Of a DNA stretch of 64,000 nt, positions 1 through 9,353 are shown piece after piece. Positions within the stretch are counted from its first letter, which is position 1; each line of letters starts with the position of its first letter. The position numbers and the translations under genes were made by a program. The stretch covers positions 124,001-188,000 of the forward strand of contig NZ_JAADJT010000013.1 of the NCBI RefSeq assembly GCF_011090165.1, written 5' to 3'. A model generated the notes under the pieces. That model did no database searches and had not been told where the DNA came from. It worked only from the letters and a program-made list of their open reading frames with translations. Source of the stretch: Duganella aceris. Lineage in GTDB: Bacteria; Pseudomonadota; Gammaproteobacteria; Burkholderiales; Burkholderiaceae_D.

Positions 1-209
1 GGCTGGTGCAGATGCGCTTGTCCAAGCTGTTCCCGGCGGTCGGCAAGCAAACCTACGAGTGCCCGCAGGGCGACCTGAAACTGATGTGCGAGGAAGAAGT
101 CATCGCCAGCCCGAATCCGCGCTTCCGCCGGGTCGAGGTCAGCGTGTATGCGCAGGACCATCCGGAGCGCCGCATCATCAAGCTGGTCCAGCTGGTGCTG
201 AACGGCTGA
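1..209 (+). CDS. gspI: Type II secretion minor pseudopilin GspI (3' part)
   Basis: This is the C-terminal part of a minor pseudopilin; the true start and N-terminal helix lie beyond the left edge. The visible 68 or so residues resemble the C-terminal domain of GspI, with the features RLSKLFPAV and a final strand RRIIKLVQLVLNG. GspI forms the pseudopilus tip with GspJ and GspK in the periplasm. The stop codon overlaps the gspJ ATG (TGATG at 207-211), and the following genes are J, K and L in family order, which supports the call more than the fragment alone does. Confidence 0.85.
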   Translation, partial: LVQMRLSKLFPAVGKQTYECPQGDLKLMCEEEVIASPNPRFRRVEVSVYAQDHPERRIIKLVQLVLNG

Positions 210-859
210 TGCGTACCCGTCGCGGCGGCTTCACGCTGGTCGAACTGCTGGTGGCGATCACCATCCTGGCCTTCATCGCGGTGCTGGGCTGGCGCGGCCT
301 GGACGGCATCATCCGCTCGCGCGGCGCGCTGACGGCGACCATGGAACAGACCCGCGGCCTGCAGCTGGCGTTCGCGCAGATGCAGAGCGATTGCGAAAAC
401 CTCGCCACCTCGGCGCTGCTGCGCAACCGCGCCAACATGCAGGTCGAGGACAACCGCATCACGCTGGTGCGCATGGTGCTGGCGGAGAACCAGCCGTCGC
501 GCCTGCAGGTGGTGGCTTACCGCGTGCGCGAAGGCGTGCTGACGCGGCGCGAGTCGTCGGCGACGCGCGACCTGCTGGAGCTGGACAGCCTGTGGCAGGC
601 GGCGCTGGCCGACACCGATCCGGCCGTCAGCGTGGCGCTGCAATCGGGGGTGCAGAACATGAGCATGCGCTACTGGATGCCGGGCGCCAGCGCCACCGGC
701 TCGTCCGGCTGGCGCGACGGCGCCGGCGTCTCGACCTCGACGGTGGTATCGGCCGCGCCCGCCGCGCCCGCCGCCACGCCGACCGGCATGGAGGTGTCGC
801 TGACCTTGCAGGGGCTGGAAGTGCCGCTGGTGAAATCCTTCCTGCTGGGGGCGATATGA
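209..859 (+). CDS. gspJ: Type II secretion minor pseudopilin GspJ
   Basis: A 216-residue pseudopilin of the type II secretion tip complex. The ATG at 209 was chosen because it overlaps the gspI stop and places a short basic leader (MRTRRGG) before FTLVE, the prepilin peptidase site: cleavage after Gly7, Phe8 as first mature residue, Glu12 at mature position +5. A hydrophobic helix follows. The body contains LVRMVLAENQ and other GspJ-like stretches. An Ala/Thr-rich loop near residues 175-190 (nucleotides about 731-780) is low complexity. It is translationally coupled to gspK through an overlap at 856-859. Confidence 0.9.
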   Translation: MRTRRGGFTLVELLVAITILAFIAVLGWRGLDGIIRSRGALTATMEQTRGLQLAFAQMQSDCENLATSALLRNRANMQVEDNRITLVRMVLAENQPSRLQVVAYRVREGVLTRRESSATRDLLELDSLWQAALADTDPAVSVALQSGVQNMSMRYWMPGASATGSSGWRDGAGVSTSTVVSAAPAAPAATPTGMEVSLTLQGLEVPLVKSFLLGAI

Positions 860-1842
860 TGTCGCCCATGCTGCGGCGCCAACGCGGGGTGGCCGTCATC
901 ACGGCGCTGCTGCTGACCACCCTGGCGGTGACCATCGTCGCCAGCCTGTTCTGGCAGCAGCAGGTGCAGGTGCGTTCGATGGAGAACCAGCGGCTGCAAC
1001 TGCAGACGCGCTGGATCGTGCGCGGCGCGCTAGACCTGAGCCGTTTGCTGCTGAACCAGGACTTGCTGGATTCGCAGACGGTGACTCGGATCAACGGCGT
1101 CTGGGCCACGCCGCTGGAAGAGACGCGGCTGGACGACTACATCGAACGCGAACGCCAGGAAGGCGAAAATTTCAACGCGACATTGGCGGGCCGGCTGGTG
1201 GACGCCCAGTCGCGCTACAATCTCGCCAATCTGGCCACGGCCAGGGTCGTCGATCCCACCGAGCTGACCGTGTTCGAGCGCTTGCTGGAGAACCTGAAGC
1301 TGGATGCGAGCCTGGCGCGGCCGGTGGCGGAGATGGTGGCGAGCGCGCAGAAGGTGGCGACGCCGCCGACGCCGACGCCGACGCCGACCTCGGCCCCGCA
1401 GTCCGGCGGAGCCGAGCCGATGGACCTGCTGCGGGTGGAGGATCTGCTGGCGGTGAGCGGCGTGACGCCGCAGGTCATCGAGCGGTTACGCGACTATGTC
1501 ATCATCCTGCCGGGAGTGACGCGGGTGAACGTCAACACCGCGTCGGCGGAGCTGATTTCGGCGCTGGTGCCCAACCTATCCCTGTCGGACGCGGCGGCGC
1601 TGGTCAACACCCGCGACCGGGGCGCATACTACCTCGACGAGGCGCGCTTCAAGGATCTGCCGCAGGTGAAGGCGGCGCTGACGCAGAGCGCGGTGACGAT
1701 GACGCAGATCGTGGTGAGGAGTAATTATTTCCTGGCATATAGCCGGGTGAGGCTGGACCGCGCGTCGCTCGATACGCAGTCGCTGCTGTCGCGGCCGGGC
1801 ACGACGCCGACCACCTCGGTGGTCTGGATACGGGAAAACTAG
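856..1842 (+). CDS. gspK: Type II secretion minor pseudopilin GspK
   Basis: A 328-residue protein with a short leader ending in RRQRG, then VAVIT and a hydrophobic helix. The usual Glu at mature position +5 is absent, as is characteristic of GspK, which caps the pseudopilus. The C-terminal half carries the helix-hairpin-helix-like MDLLRVEDLLAVSGVT and VNVNTASAELISAL segments typical of the family. A run of Thr-Pro dipeptides (nucleotides about 1366-1390) makes a flexible linker. Two ATGs (856 and 859) are adjacent; both overlap the gspJ stop and I cannot separate them. Confidence 0.9.
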   Translation: MMSPMLRRQRGVAVITALLLTTLAVTIVASLFWQQQVQVRSMENQRLQLQTRWIVRGALDLSRLLLNQDLLDSQTVTRINGVWATPLEETRLDDYIERERQEGENFNATLAGRLVDAQSRYNLANLATARVVDPTELTVFERLLENLKLDASLARPVAEMVASAQKVATPPTPTPTPTSAPQSGGAEPMDLLRVEDLLAVSGVTPQVIERLRDYVIILPGVTRVNVNTASAELISALVPNLSLSDAAALVNTRDRGAYYLDEARFKDLPQVKAALTQSAVTMTQIVVRSNYFLAYSRVRLDRASLDTQSLLSRPGTTPTTSVVWIREN

Positions 1843-1849
1843 AACAGCG

Positions 1850-1873
1850 ATGAACGAAAGCGAGCTCCATTGA
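1850..1873 (+). other. Seven-codon minicistron ending on the gspL start
   Basis: An ATG at 1850 opens seven codons (MNESELH). Their TGA (1871-1873) overlaps the TTG start of gspL (1870-1872). The arrangement would allow terminating ribosomes to re-initiate on the weak TTG codon. There is no strong ribosome binding site before the ATG, so translation of the minicistron is inference only. Confidence 0.25.
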
Positions 1874-3120
1874 CTACATTATTTATCCGCTATCCGGCCA
1901 AGGCCAGCGTCGACAGCGGCGCGGCGCAGACCTGCCCGTTCGCGCTGATCGGCGACGGCGGCAATCTGTTGCAGCAGGGCGCCTCGCCGCTGGGCAACCT
2001 GGGCGAGCTGGTGGCCTCGGCGCGGCGCGTGGTGCTGCTGCTGGCCGCGTCCGACGCCACGCTGCTGCGGCTCAAGACGCCGCCGCTGTCGGCCGCGCGC
2101 CTGAAGGCGGCGTTGCCGGCGCTGGTCGAGGAGCAGGTGTTGGGCGATCCGGCCGACTGCGTGCTGGCCGCCACCGCCGCCGACGCCGACGGCATGCGCA
2201 CCGTGGCCGTGGTGCAGCGCGCCTGGCTGGAGGTGCTGGTCAAGGCCTTGCTGGCGCAGGGCGCGCACGCGGTGTCGGTGGTGCCGTCGCAGCTGTGCCT
2301 GCCGTTCCAGCCGGGTGCCGTCTCGGCCGCGCTGACGCAGGGCGACGCCGGGTTTGAACTGATCATGCGCCAGTCGCAGTACGAAGGCCTGGGCCTGACG
2401 CTGCCGGCGCAGCCGCAGGCGGCGTTGCAGACGCTGCGCGCGCTGGCCGGCGAGCAGCCGGTGACGCTGTACCTGGCGCCGGCGCTGCTGAAGCAACTGG
2501 AGCCGCTGGCCGCCGCGCTGCACGCCGAGACGCCGCACCTGACGCTGGCCGAAGACCATTGGGCCCACTGGGCCGCCGCCGCGCGCGGCGCCGGGCTGGA
2601 CCTGGCGCCGGCCTTGGGCGCCAGCGGCGCCAGCGCGCGCCAATGGCAGCGCTGGCGCTGGCCGTTGCGCATCGCGGCGCTGGCGGTGCTGGTCAATGTG
2701 GTCGGCATCAACGTCGAATGGCTGCGCCTCAAGCGCGAGGCGGCCGCCGTGACCCAGTCGCAGGAGCGCATCTTCAAGGCCGCCTATCCGAAGGAAATGG
2801 TGATCTACGACCGGCTGGAGCAGATGCGCAAGAACATCTCGGTGGCCAAGGCCGCCGGCGGCCAGCCGGCCGCCGATGAGTTCACCGCGCTGTGCGCCGG
2901 CTTCGGCGAGGCGCTGAGCGTGCTGCCGCGCAAGGACATCATCGCCACCCTCGATTACAAGGAGCGCGCGCTGCTGGTCAAGGTCAAGCCCAACCTGGTG
3001 GACGCGGCGGCGATGGCGCAGCTGCGCGCGGCGCTGGAAGGCCGCAAGCTGGAGCTGTCGGAGACCAGTCCGGGCGCGTGGCAGATCCGCGCCGCCGCCG
3101 CCGGAGGAAAGAAATCATGA
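1870..3120 (+). CDS. gspL: Type II secretion inner-membrane platform protein GspL
   Basis: A 416-residue bitopic platform protein that recruits the GspE ATPase on its cytoplasmic side and pairs with GspM in the membrane. The N-terminal 240 or so residues resemble the actin-like cytoplasmic domain. A single membrane segment follows at about residues 262-282 (PLRIAALAVLVNVVGI), then a periplasmic ferredoxin-like domain. The start is TTG, since no ATG exists in frame after the gspK stop; AAGCGAG lies just upstream. The last codons overlap the gspM ATG (ATGA at 3117-3120). Confidence 0.9.
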   Translation: MTTLFIRYPAKASVDSGAAQTCPFALIGDGGNLLQQGASPLGNLGELVASARRVVLLLAASDATLLRLKTPPLSAARLKAALPALVEEQVLGDPADCVLAATAADADGMRTVAVVQRAWLEVLVKALLAQGAHAVSVVPSQLCLPFQPGAVSAALTQGDAGFELIMRQSQYEGLGLTLPAQPQAALQTLRALAGEQPVTLYLAPALLKQLEPLAAALHAETPHLTLAEDHWAHWAAAARGAGLDLAPALGASGASARQWQRWRWPLRIAALAVLVNVVGINVEWLRLKREAAAVTQSQERIFKAAYPKEMVIYDRLEQMRKNISVAKAAGGQPAADEFTALCAGFGEALSVLPRKDIIATLDYKERALLVKVKPNLVDAAAMAQLRAALEGRKLELSETSPGAWQIRAAAAGGKKS

Positions 3121-3632
3121 GCAAACTGAATCAGACCGTGCAACGTTGGCGCGGCCAGGCCGCCGCCTTCTGGCAGGCGCGCACCGAGCAGGAACGCAAG
3201 CTGCTGACCGTGGGCGGCGCGGTGGTCGCGCTGGCGCTGTTCTACAGCCTGTTGATCGATCCGGCGCTGAGCGGCCGCGACAAGCTGCGCCAGCAGTTGC
3301 CGCAGCTGCGCCAGCAGGAGGCCGAGATGCAGGCGCTGGCGCGCGAGGCCTCGTCGCTGCAAAGCCAGTCCCACATCGCGCCGACGCCGATGACGCGCGA
3401 CAACCTGAACGCCGGCCTGGCGGCGCGCGGCCTGACGCCGCAGTCGCTCAACATCACCGGCGAATACGCCAAGGCGCAGTTCAACGGCGTGCCGTTCTCC
3501 GGCCTGGTGGCCTGGCTGGACGCGGTGCGCACCGAAAGCCGCATCAACGTGGCCGAGGCCAGCATCACCGCGCAGGAGACGGCCGGCACCGTCAACGCCA
3601 CGCTGACGCTGCGCCAGGGCGGCGGCCAATGA
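3117..3632 (+). CDS. gspM: Type II secretion platform protein GspM
   Basis: A 171-residue protein with a cytoplasmic N-terminus, one membrane helix at about residues 28-48 (LLTVGGAVVALALFYSLLID) and a coiled-coil-prone, Gln/Glu-rich stretch leading into a small periplasmic domain. This is the GspM layout; the protein partners GspL in the assembly platform. The ATG overlaps the gspL stop by the ATGA arrangement. GGAGGAAAG ends 5 nt upstream and forms a good ribosome binding site inside gspL. Confidence 0.88.
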   Translation: MSKLNQTVQRWRGQAAAFWQARTEQERKLLTVGGAVVALALFYSLLIDPALSGRDKLRQQLPQLRQQEAEMQALAREASSLQSQSHIAPTPMTRDNLNAGLAARGLTPQSLNITGEYAKAQFNGVPFSGLVAWLDAVRTESRINVAEASITAQETAGTVNATLTLRQGGGQ

Positions 3633-3654
3633 CGATGCCGTCAAAAGGCGCCGC

Positions 3655-4428
3655 ATGAAGCGCGCCATGTTATGGTTGCTGACCATCGCGCTGACGGTGG
3701 TGCTGACCCTGCTGGTGTTCTTTCCAGCAAGCTGGCTTGGTTCCCTGGTGGAACAACGCACCGGCGGCCGTTTGACGCTGGGGGATGCACAGGGTACGCT
3801 GTGGCGGGGCTCGGCTTTCGTCGGCGGCGCCGTCGGCGGCGACGGCCCGGTGACGCCGCTGTTGCCGGGCCGCTTCAGCTGGCGGATTTCGCCGCTGGCG
3901 CTGATCGGCATGGTCGAGGTGCAGCTGGAAAACAGCGAGGCGCTGGCGCAGCCGGTCAGTTTCAAGGGCGGCTGGTCGCAATGGCGCCTGAGCCCGTCCG
4001 CGCTGCTGTTGCCGGCCGAGGGCTTGTCCGGCCTGGGCGCGCCGCTGAACACCATCGCGCCGAGCGGCGCCATGCGGCTGTCCTGGACCGGGCTGGAGCT
4101 GGCGCTGGACGGCCGCCAGATGGCGGTCAACGGCCGCACCACGCTGGAGATGAGCGACATGGCGTCGCGCCTGTCGTCGATCCGGCCGCTGGGCAGCTAT
4201 GCGCTGGCGCTGGACTGGACCGGGCAGCGGGCGCAATTGACGCTGAGTTCGGTCAAGGGACCGTTGCTGCTGAGCGGACGCGGCGAGTTGAACAATGGCC
4301 GCCTGCGCTTTTCCGGACAGGCCGAGGCGGCGCGGGGGCAGGAGGAGGCGCTGGCCAACCTGCTGAATTTGCTGGGCCAGCGCAAGCCGGGTAGTGAACG
4401 CAACATCATCGCTTTAGAGTTCCATTAA
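3655..4428 (+). CDS. gspN: Type II secretion protein GspN
   Basis: A 257-residue protein with an N-terminal membrane anchor (about residues 5-27) and a periplasmic body holding GDAQGTLWRGSA and FSWRISPLAL, recognisable GspN features. GspN is an accessory component found in a subset of type II systems; its exact role is not settled. It follows gspM by 22 bp and precedes gspD by 17 bp, all on one strand, so it is very probably co-transcribed with both. Confidence 0.85.
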   Translation: MKRAMLWLLTIALTVVLTLLVFFPASWLGSLVEQRTGGRLTLGDAQGTLWRGSAFVGGAVGGDGPVTPLLPGRFSWRISPLALIGMVEVQLENSEALAQPVSFKGGWSQWRLSPSALLLPAEGLSGLGAPLNTIAPSGAMRLSWTGLELALDGRQMAVNGRTTLEMSDMASRLSSIRPLGSYALALDWTGQRAQLTLSSVKGPLLLSGRGELNNGRLRFSGQAEAARGQEEALANLLNLLGQRKPGSERNIIALEFH

Positions 4429-4445
4429 AGATAAAAGTTCAGACA

Positions 4446-6692
4446 ATGAAAAAACAGTCCGTGAGCAAATCCAACCTTCCCGCGCTGCGCCGCCTGAGCG
4501 CGGGTGCGATGCTGTGCTGCGCGGCCGCCGCCGCGCCGGTCGCGCCGCTGCTGGCCGTGCTGCTGCCGGCGACGGCCCACGCCGCCGCCGACGACGCCGC
4601 GCTGAACTTTGTCGGCGCCGACATCGAGTCGGTGATCAAGGCCGTCGGCCACTACACCAACATCACCTTCGTCATCGACCCGCGGGTCAAGGGCACGCTG
4701 ACCGTGGTGTCGGAAAAGCCGGTGACCAAGTCGCAGGCCTTCAGCCTGTTGACCTCGGCGCTGCGCCTGCAGGGCTTCGCCGTGGTCAGCGGCGACGGCT
4801 ACGCCAAGGTGGTGCCGGAAGCGGACGCCAAGCTGCAATCCGGACCGACGCTGGTGGGCTCGGCGCCGACCCAGATCAAGGGCGACCAGATCGTCAGCCA
4901 GATCTTCTATCTCAACTATGAAACCGCCGCCAACGTGGTGACGGTGCTGCGGCCGCTGATCTCGCCCAACAACACCATCAACGCCAACCCCGGCAACAAC
5001 AGCGTGGTGGTGACCGACTACGCGGACAACCTGAAGCGCCTGGCCAAGATCGTCGCCGCGCTGGACGCGCCGGCGGTGGCCGACCTGGACGTGATCCCGG
5101 TGCGCTACGCCATCGCCAGCGACCTGGCCTCGATGGTCAACAAGCTGCTCGACGGTTCCAGCGCCGGCGGCGGCGGCGACGCCGCCGGCAAGACCAGCGT
5201 GCTGGCCGATCCGCGCACCAATTCCGTGATCCTGCGCGCGCCGTCGGCGGCGCGCTCCAACCTGGCCAAGTCGCTGATCTCCAAGCTCGACCAGCCGACC
5301 CAGGAACTGGGCAATGTGCACGTGGTCTACCTGAAGAACGCCGAGGCGACCAAGCTGGCGCAGACGCTGCGCTCGCTGGTCTCGGGCGATGTCTCGCAGA
5401 ACAACACCGGCAACGGCACCGGCACCCAGGGCCAGAACACCGGCGGCGGCATGGGCGGCCAGAGCAGCAACACCGGCAGCCTCGGCGGCGGCAGCAACCA
5501 GAGCGGCGGCAGCTCCGGCCCGAGCAACCCGCTGCTGAGCGGCTCCGGCTCGCAGCAGCAACAGGGCGGCGGCAGCGGCGCCGGCTATATCCAGGCCGAC
5601 TCCAGCACCAACACGCTGATCATCACCGCGCCGGAATCGGTGTACCGCAACCTGCGCGCCGTGATCGACCAGCTGGACGTGCGCCGCGCCCAGGTCTACA
5701 TCGAATCGCTGATCGTCGAAGTCACCTCGGACAAGGCGTCCGAGTTCGGCGTGCAGTGGGTCGGCGCCACCGGCGACGCGGACAGCAAATACCGCATCGG
5801 CGGCCTGCAGTCGTTCACCGCCGCCGGCGCCAACGGCACGCTGACCTCGGTCATCACCGGCAACGGCACCGTGTTGCCGAGCAACGGCCTGTCGATCGGC
5901 GTGTTCAAGCAGATCGGCGGCGCGCTGGGCCTGGGCGCGCTGGCGCACTCGCTGGAATCGGACGGCAACGCCAACATCCTGTCGACGCCGAACATGATCA
6001 CGCTCGACAACGAGCTGGCCACCATCCGCGTCGGCCAGAACGTGCCGATCCTGACCGGCCAGTTCACCACCACCACCGGCGCCAACACCAACCCGTTCCA
6101 GACCATCGACCGCAAGGACGTCGGCCTGACGCTGAAGGTGCGGCCGCAGATCTCCGAGGGCGGCACCATCAAGATGGCGATCTACCACGAGACCTCCAGC
6201 GTCGATCCATCCAGCCTGTCGGCCAGCGCCGGCATCACGCTCAACACCCGCGTGATCGAGAACAATGTGGTGGCCGACGACGGCCAGATCATCGTGCTGG
6301 GCGGCCTGATCGAGGACACCGAGGGCGACGGCGTCGACAAGGTGCGCGGCCTGGGCGACATCCCGATCCTCGGCAATCTGTTCAAGTACCAGAAGCGCAG
6401 CCGCAAGAAGACCAACCTGATGGTGTTCCTGCGCCCGGTGGTGATCCGCAACAAGGAGCAGAGCACCACTCTGGCCACCGACCGTTATGACCTGATGCGC
6501 AGCAAGCAGCAGGCGATCCAGCCGCCGGACAACATCCTGGTGCGCGACCTGGGCCAGCCGATGCTGCCGCAGCTGCAGAACGGCGTGCCGGAAGGCGGCG
6601 ATACGGTGTCGCGTCCGGTGCCGCCGGCGCCGATCCCCAACCGCGGCACCGGCGCCGGCGCCGAAAACGTGCAACCGCAACCGCGACAGTGA
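4446..6692 (+). CDS. gspD: Type II secretion outer-membrane secretin GspD
   Basis: A 748-residue secretin that forms the outer-membrane channel. A long signal peptide ends near residue 46 (ATAHA). The N0 domain follows (LNFVGADIESVIKAV), then the N1-N3 repeats and the secretin domain with VGLTLKVRPQISEGG and the C-terminal VLGGLIEDTEGDGVDKVRGL region. An insert of about 60 Gly/Ser/Asn/Gln residues (residues about 318-378, nucleotides about 5398-5580) sits in the third N repeat, where many secretins carry an unstructured loop. No pilotin gene is visible nearby. Confidence 0.96.
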   Translation: MKKQSVSKSNLPALRRLSAGAMLCCAAAAAPVAPLLAVLLPATAHAAADDAALNFVGADIESVIKAVGHYTNITFVIDPRVKGTLTVVSEKPVTKSQAFSLLTSALRLQGFAVVSGDGYAKVVPEADAKLQSGPTLVGSAPTQIKGDQIVSQIFYLNYETAANVVTVLRPLISPNNTINANPGNNSVVVTDYADNLKRLAKIVAALDAPAVADLDVIPVRYAIASDLASMVNKLLDGSSAGGGGDAAGKTSVLADPRTNSVILRAPSAARSNLAKSLISKLDQPTQELGNVHVVYLKNAEATKLAQTLRSLVSGDVSQNNTGNGTGTQGQNTGGGMGGQSSNTGSLGGGSNQSGGSSGPSNPLLSGSGSQQQQGGGSGAGYIQADSSTNTLIITAPESVYRNLRAVIDQLDVRRAQVYIESLIVEVTSDKASEFGVQWVGATGDADSKYRIGGLQSFTAAGANGTLTSVITGNGTVLPSNGLSIGVFKQIGGALGLGALAHSLESDGNANILSTPNMITLDNELATIRVGQNVPILTGQFTTTTGANTNPFQTIDRKDVGLTLKVRPQISEGGTIKMAIYHETSSVDPSSLSASAGITLNTRVIENNVVADDGQIIVLGGLIEDTEGDGVDKVRGLGDIPILGNLFKYQKRSRKKTNLMVFLRPVVIRNKEQSTTLATDRYDLMRSKQQAIQPPDNILVRDLGQPMLPQLQNGVPEGGDTVSRPVPPAPIPNRGTGAGAENVQPQPRQ

Positions 6693-6693
6693 T

Positions 6694-8115
6694 ATGAGTA
6701 ATTTGCTCCCCTACGCCTTCGCCCGCGACTTCGTGGTGCTGGCACAGCACAGCGACGAGGCCGAAGCCACCGTCGACGTGCTGGTGTGCGGCGCCACGGC
6801 GCCGGCCGCCATCGCCGAGGTGTCGCGCCGCTTCGGCCGCATCCAGCTGAAGAACATGACGCGCGCCGACCTGGAGACCGCGATCGCCGCCGCCTACGCC
6901 AGCTCGGGCGGCAACGCCTCGATGGTGGCCGAGGAATTCGACGCCAACCTCGATCTGACCAAGCTGCTGCAGGACGTGCCGGCGATCGAGGACCTGCTGG
7001 AATCGTCCGACGACGCGCCGGTGATCCGCATGATCAACGCGCTGCTGACGCAGGCGCTGCGCGACAGCGCGTCCGACATCCACATCGAGCCGTTCGAGCA
7101 GACCTCGGTGGTGCGCTTCCGCGTCGACGGCTCGCTGCGCGACGTGGTGCGGCCGCGCAAGGCGATCCACGGCTCGCTGATTTCGCGCATCAAGATCATG
7201 GCGCAGCTGGACATCGCCGAGAAGCGCCTGCCGCAGGACGGCCGCATCACCTTGCGCATCGGCGGCAAGCCGGTCGACGTGCGCGTCTCGACGCTGCCGA
7301 CCGGGCACGGCGAACGCGCGGTGCTGCGGTTGCTCGACAAGGAAGCCGGCCGGCTCGACCTGAACCATCTCGGCATGAGCGAGACCATGCTGCCGAAGTT
7401 CGACGCGCTGATCAACCAGCCGCACGGCATCGTGCTGGTGACCGGTCCGACCGGCTCCGGCAAGACCACCACGCTGTATGCCGCGCTGGCGCTGCTGAAC
7501 GCGGCCACCGCCAACATCATGACGGTGGAAGATCCGATCGAATACGACTTGAACGGCGTCGGACAAACACAAGTCAATCCGCGCATCGACATGACCTTCG
7601 CCAAGGCGCTGCGCGCCATCCTGCGCCAGGATCCGGACGTGATCATGATCGGCGAGATCCGCGACCTGGAGACCGCGCAGATCGCGGTGCAGGCCTCGCT
7701 GACCGGCCACCTGGTGCTGGCGACGCTGCACACCAACGACGCCGCCGCCGCCGTCACCCGCTTGCTGGACATGGGCATCGAGCCGTTCCTGCTGTCGTCG
7801 ACGCTGCTCGGCGTGCTGGCGCAGCGGCTGGTGCGCAAGCTGTGCGTCCACTGCAAGAGCTTCGACGGCCAGCAGTGGCACGCGGTCGGCTGCGAGCATT
7901 GCGGCCACACCGGCTACCAGGGCCGGGTCGGCGTCTACGAGTTTTTGGAGACCACCGAGAAGATCCGCGCCCAGATCCACAACCGCGCCTCGGAGGCGGA
8001 CGTCAAGGCGGCCGCCATCGCCAGCGGCATGCAGACCATGCGCGACGACGGCGAGCGCTGGCTGGCCGCCGGCGTGACCACGCAGGCGGAACTGCTGCGC
8101 GTGACCAAAGAGTAG
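6694..8115 (+). CDS. gspE: Type II secretion ATPase GspE
   Basis: A 473-residue cytoplasmic secretion ATPase. The Walker A motif is GPTGSGKTT with Lys257; a Walker B-like DVIMIGEIRD and the His box LTGHLVLATLHTND follow. The C-terminal zinc-binding module has two CxxC pairs (CVHC and CEHC), as expected for GspE. It starts one base after the gspD stop. The enzyme docks on GspL and drives pseudopilus growth. It is complete, with all nucleotide-binding motifs intact. Confidence 0.96.
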   Translation: MSNLLPYAFARDFVVLAQHSDEAEATVDVLVCGATAPAAIAEVSRRFGRIQLKNMTRADLETAIAAAYASSGGNASMVAEEFDANLDLTKLLQDVPAIEDLLESSDDAPVIRMINALLTQALRDSASDIHIEPFEQTSVVRFRVDGSLRDVVRPRKAIHGSLISRIKIMAQLDIAEKRLPQDGRITLRIGGKPVDVRVSTLPTGHGERAVLRLLDKEAGRLDLNHLGMSETMLPKFDALINQPHGIVLVTGPTGSGKTTTLYAALALLNAATANIMTVEDPIEYDLNGVGQTQVNPRIDMTFAKALRAILRQDPDVIMIGEIRDLETAQIAVQASLTGHLVLATLHTNDAAAAVTRLLDMGIEPFLLSSTLLGVLAQRLVRKLCVHCKSFDGQQWHAVGCEHCGHTGYQGRVGVYEFLETTEKIRAQIHNRASEADVKAAAIASGMQTMRDDGERWLAAGVTTQAELLRVTKE

Positions 8116-8122
8116 AGCGACC

Positions 8123-9343
8123 ATGCCCGCATTCCGTTATGAAGCCGTCGACGCCGGCGGCGCCACCAAGAAGGGCGTGCTGAATGCCGACAGCGCGCGC
8201 TCGGCGCGCTCCGAGCTGCGCACGCAGGGACTGGTGCCGCTCAGCGTGGACGCCATCGCCGCCCAGGTCGACGCCGCCGGCGTCACCAAAAGCCGCGGCT
8301 TCGGCGAGCGCCTGTCGGCCAACGAGCTGGCGCTGTTCACGCGCCAGCTGGCCAGCCTGCTGGAGGCCGGCCTGCCGCTGGAGCAGGCCTTCACCGCCTT
8401 GCTGGAGCAGGCCGAGCGCCCGTATATGCGCGACCTGATCGCGTCGATCCGCTCCGAAGTGATCGGCGGCGCCGCGCTGTCCGACGTGCTGGGACGGCAT
8501 CCGCGCGACTTCGCCGAGATCTACCGCGCGCTGGTGGCGTCGGGCGAGCAGATCGGCCAACTGTCGCGGGTGCTGTCGCGCCTCGCCGACTACATCGAAC
8601 GCCGCAACGGCTTGATCCAGAAGGTCAAGCTGGCGTTCACCTATCCGGCCATCGTCACGGTGGTGGCGTTCTCGATCGTGATCTTCCTGCTGACCTACGT
8701 GGTGCCGCAGATCGTCTCGGTGTTCGCCAACACCAAGCAGAAGCTGCCGGTGCTGACCATCATCATGCTGGCGGTGTCGGACTTCGTGCGCAACTACGGC
8801 ATCGTGGTGGCGATCGCGCTGGTCGGCGCCTGGTTCATGTGGCGCCGCGCGCTGCAGAATCCGGCGCTGAAGCGGCGCTGGCACACCTGGCTGCTGACCG
8901 CGCCGCTGTACGGCAAATTCGAGCGCAGCCTGAACACGGCGCGCTTCGCCAGCACGCTGGCGATCACCACCGGTTCCGGCGTGCCGATCCTGCGCGCGCT
9001 GGAGACCAGCCGCGACACCTTGTCCAACGTCGCCATGCAGGAGCTGGTGGAGGAGGCCAGCGACGCGGTGCGCGAAGGCGTCAGCCTGGCGCGCTCGCTG
9101 TCGGCGCAAAAGCATTTTCCGCCGATGCTGATCCACATGATCCGTGCCGGCGAGATCACCGGCGAACTGCCGGCCATGCTGGACCGCGCCGCCGCCGCGC
9201 AGGAGTCCGACCTGGAACGGCGCACGCTGACCATCGCCGGCCTGCTGGAACCGGCGCTGATCCTGGCGATGGGCGTGGTGGTGCTGTTGATCGTGCTGGC
9301 GGTGCTGATGCCCATCATCGAAATTAATCAGCTGGTACGCTGA
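8123..9343 (+). CDS. gspF: Type II secretion inner-membrane protein GspF
   Basis: A 406-residue polytopic platform protein with two copies of the GspF domain: LSANELALFTRQLASLLEAG near residue 60 and a second repeat around ARFASTLAITTGSGVP. Membrane segments lie near residues 170-195, 220-240 and 375-398. It sits 7 bp after gspE in the usual E-F order and interacts with GspE and GspL in the assembly platform. The start ATG is preceded by AGAGCGA. Confidence 0.95.
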   Translation: MPAFRYEAVDAGGATKKGVLNADSARSARSELRTQGLVPLSVDAIAAQVDAAGVTKSRGFGERLSANELALFTRQLASLLEAGLPLEQAFTALLEQAERPYMRDLIASIRSEVIGGAALSDVLGRHPRDFAEIYRALVASGEQIGQLSRVLSRLADYIERRNGLIQKVKLAFTYPAIVTVVAFSIVIFLLTYVVPQIVSVFANTKQKLPVLTIIMLAVSDFVRNYGIVVAIALVGAWFMWRRALQNPALKRRWHTWLLTAPLYGKFERSLNTARFASTLAITTGSGVPILRALETSRDTLSNVAMQELVEEASDAVREGVSLARSLSAQKHFPPMLIHMIRAGEITGELPAMLDRAAAAQESDLERRTLTIAGLLEPALILAMGVVVLLIVLAVLMPIIEINQLVR

Positions 9344-9353
9344 GAAGGAAGCC

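Noticed and set aside
4425..6680. A 751-codon open frame on the minus strand opposite gspD
   Set aside because: It is a GC-driven shadow: the composition is His/Arg/Ala/Gln-rich with no recognisable domain, and the opposite strand encodes a textbook secretin.
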